From Bacteroidales bacterium (GTDB taxonomy: Bacteria > Bacteroidota > Bacteroidia > Bacteroidales > UBA932), in contig WOYW01000015.1 in the NCBI GenBank assembly GCA_011620605.1, positions 166,975-230,974 on the forward strand: 64,000 nucleotides of DNA, written 5' to 3'. Below the pieces are notes generated by a model. That model searched no databases and was not told where the DNA came from. It was given only the letters and a program-made list of their open reading frames with translations. Shown piece after piece: positions 63,369 through 64,000 of the stretch (position 1 is its first letter; the number at the start of each line of letters is the position of its first letter). The position numbers and the translations under genes were made by a program.

Positions 63369-63952
63369 GAGGAAGTCTCAAAGGGCGTAACATTCTGCCG
63401 CCACGATCTTTCAAGGCACGACCTACCACCGATTTTGCCAAGGAAGGACTATTCAACATGCTGGAACACAGCATGGACATGACGGCCATCAGCGTACTGG
63501 ATCTCTTTGCCGGCAGCGGCGGTATCTCCCTGGAATTCATTTCGCGCGGATGCGCCTCGGCAACCTGTGTTGAAATGAACGCCTCACATGCCAGGTTCAT
63601 CAGGGACACGGTCGGAAAAATGAGCCTGTCTTCCCAGATCCGAGTAGTCCACCACAATGTGTTCGATTTCCTGAAGATCTGCTCCCTCAAATACAACGTG
63701 ATCTTTGCCGATCCTCCCTACGACCTTCCCGGCCTCGGCAATCTTCCGGAAAAGATCCTCAATGCAGGCATCCTGGAGCAAAACGGCCTTCTGATCCTGG
63801 AACATCCCGCAAAATATTCCTTTTCAGAGGCACCCGGTTTCCTGAAAGAAAAAAAATACGGAAACGTATATTTCAGTTTTTTTGCAGTTTCAAAAACATT
63901 CCCTACATTTGCACTCCCAAACGATCAGGGTCCGGTAGTTCAGCCTGGTTAG
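63356..63952 (+). CDS. rsmD: 16S rRNA (guanine-966-N2)-methyltransferase RsmD with extended C-terminus
   Basis: 198 residues. RsmD motifs: RIIRGSLKGRNILPP, RPTTDFAKEGLFN, LDLFAGSGGISLEF and the catalytic FADPPYDLPG. The family normally ends near GNVYFSFF. Here the frame runs on for about 25 extra codons, across the tRNA-Asp promoter and 24 bases into the tRNA gene, to stop at TAG 63950-63952. The added tail has no family resemblance, which suggests a loss of the original stop codon. It methylates G966 of 16S rRNA. Confidence 0.93.
   Translation: MRIIRGSLKGRNILPPRSFKARPTTDFAKEGLFNMLEHSMDMTAISVLDLFAGSGGISLEFISRGCASATCVEMNASHARFIRDTVGKMSLSSQIRVVHHNVFDFLKICSLKYNVIFADPPYDLPGLGNLPEKILNAGILEQNGLLILEHPAKYSFSEAPGFLKEKKYGNVYFSFFAVSKTFPTFALPNDQGPVVQPG
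63881..63911 (+). promoter_or_regulatory. Consensus Bacteroides promoter of tRNA-Asp
   Basis: -33 box TTTG (63881-63884) and -7 box TACATTTG (63904-63911) are separated by 19 bases, the ideal spacing. Transcription should start near 63915, about 14 bases before the tRNA. This is the best full promoter in the window; it lies inside the extended rsmD frame. Confidence 0.8.
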
Positions 63953-64000
63953 AATACGTGCCTGTCACGCACGGGGTCGCGGGTTCGAGTCCCGTCCGGA
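63929..64000 (+). tRNA. tRNA-Asp (GTC), cut by window end
   Basis: Acceptor strand GGTCCGG (63929-63935), D-arm GTTC..GAAT, anticodon arm CGTGC-CTGTCAC-GCACG with anticodon GTC, variable loop and T-arm CGGG-TTCGAGT-CCCG. The 3' acceptor strand (CCGGA...) is cut at base 64000, so only the last few bases are absent. A consensus promoter lies just upstream. Confidence 0.95.

Noticed and set aside
1..64000. Long antisense or alternate-frame ORFs, for example inside ftsH, thrS and hydA
   Set aside because: They lie within well-recognised genes, lack family motifs and lack promoters, so they are treated as by-products of codon bias.

Overview
The window is chromosomal DNA of a member of the Bacteroidota, most likely an anaerobic Bacteroidales. 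The evidence is family-level. It carries lineage-restricted families (DUF4295 beside rpmG/rpmB, DUF3822, DUF4199, BACON-domain and FKBP lipoproteins, a TonB receptor with an N-terminal carboxypeptidase-regulatory-like domain). Rho has a long disordered insert. The -7 promoter box TAnnTTTG of the Bacteroides primary sigma factor recurs in front of genes, and Shine-Dalgarno sequences are mostly absent. NAD-linked [FeFe]-hydrogenase subunits and a MeaB GTPase (methylmalonyl-CoA metabolism) suit a fermentative anaerobe. No phage, insertion sequence, CRISPR array or rRNA was seen.

Layout. 1-10,057: the end of tamB, then on the minus strand pheT, ftsY, a DUF4295-rpmG-rpmB unit, lepB, rplT, rpmI, infC (ATT start) and thrS. 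10,156-12,551: DUF4199 protein, a GT2 glycosyltransferase and a decayed RlmD/RumA-type rRNA methyltransferase. 12,534-17,648: secA-lpdA-mgsA. 17,737-23,934: a TonB receptor and beta-helix lipoprotein divergent from a PhoB/PhoR-like two-component pair. 23,987-33,000: ferredoxin, DUF1573 protein, meaB, rho, lptD, amidase and mlaD. 33,210-36,729: dnaA, pepD, rpe. 36,722-43,030: psd, cdsA, ftsH, rsfS, birA, pyrF, prfA. 43,128-49,965: a hydrogenase locus. 49,959-53,368: four overlapping genes (SAM hydrolase, mazG, tcdA, acetyltransferase-like). 53,469-61,857: a BACON-thioredoxin lipoprotein, a 1078-residue fused flavin/Fe-S dehydrogenase, a DUF4493-like lipoprotein, two FKBP lipoproteins and an NrnA-type DHH phosphoesterase. 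61,955-64,000: a membrane protein, DUF3822 protein, rsmD and a tRNA-Asp cut by the window edge.

The most striking pattern is gene erosion by deletion. In the hydrogenase locus the catalytic genes (hydC, hydA, hydB and a [2Fe-2S] ferredoxin) look intact. The upstream accessory genes that normally travel with them (DRTGG, RsbW-like ATPase, HydS-like hydrogenase-sensor, second DRTGG, PHP phosphoesterase, histidine-kinase-like ATPase) are reduced to fused, frameshifted or nonsense-interrupted remnants. The same style of damage appears in the rRNA methyltransferase (catalytic-cysteine segment lost, true C-terminus in another frame) and at the birA/pyrF junction, where a deletion seems to have removed the end of BirA and overlapped the two genes. 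Together these suggest a lineage in active genome reduction, for example a host-associated one; that lifestyle is inference.
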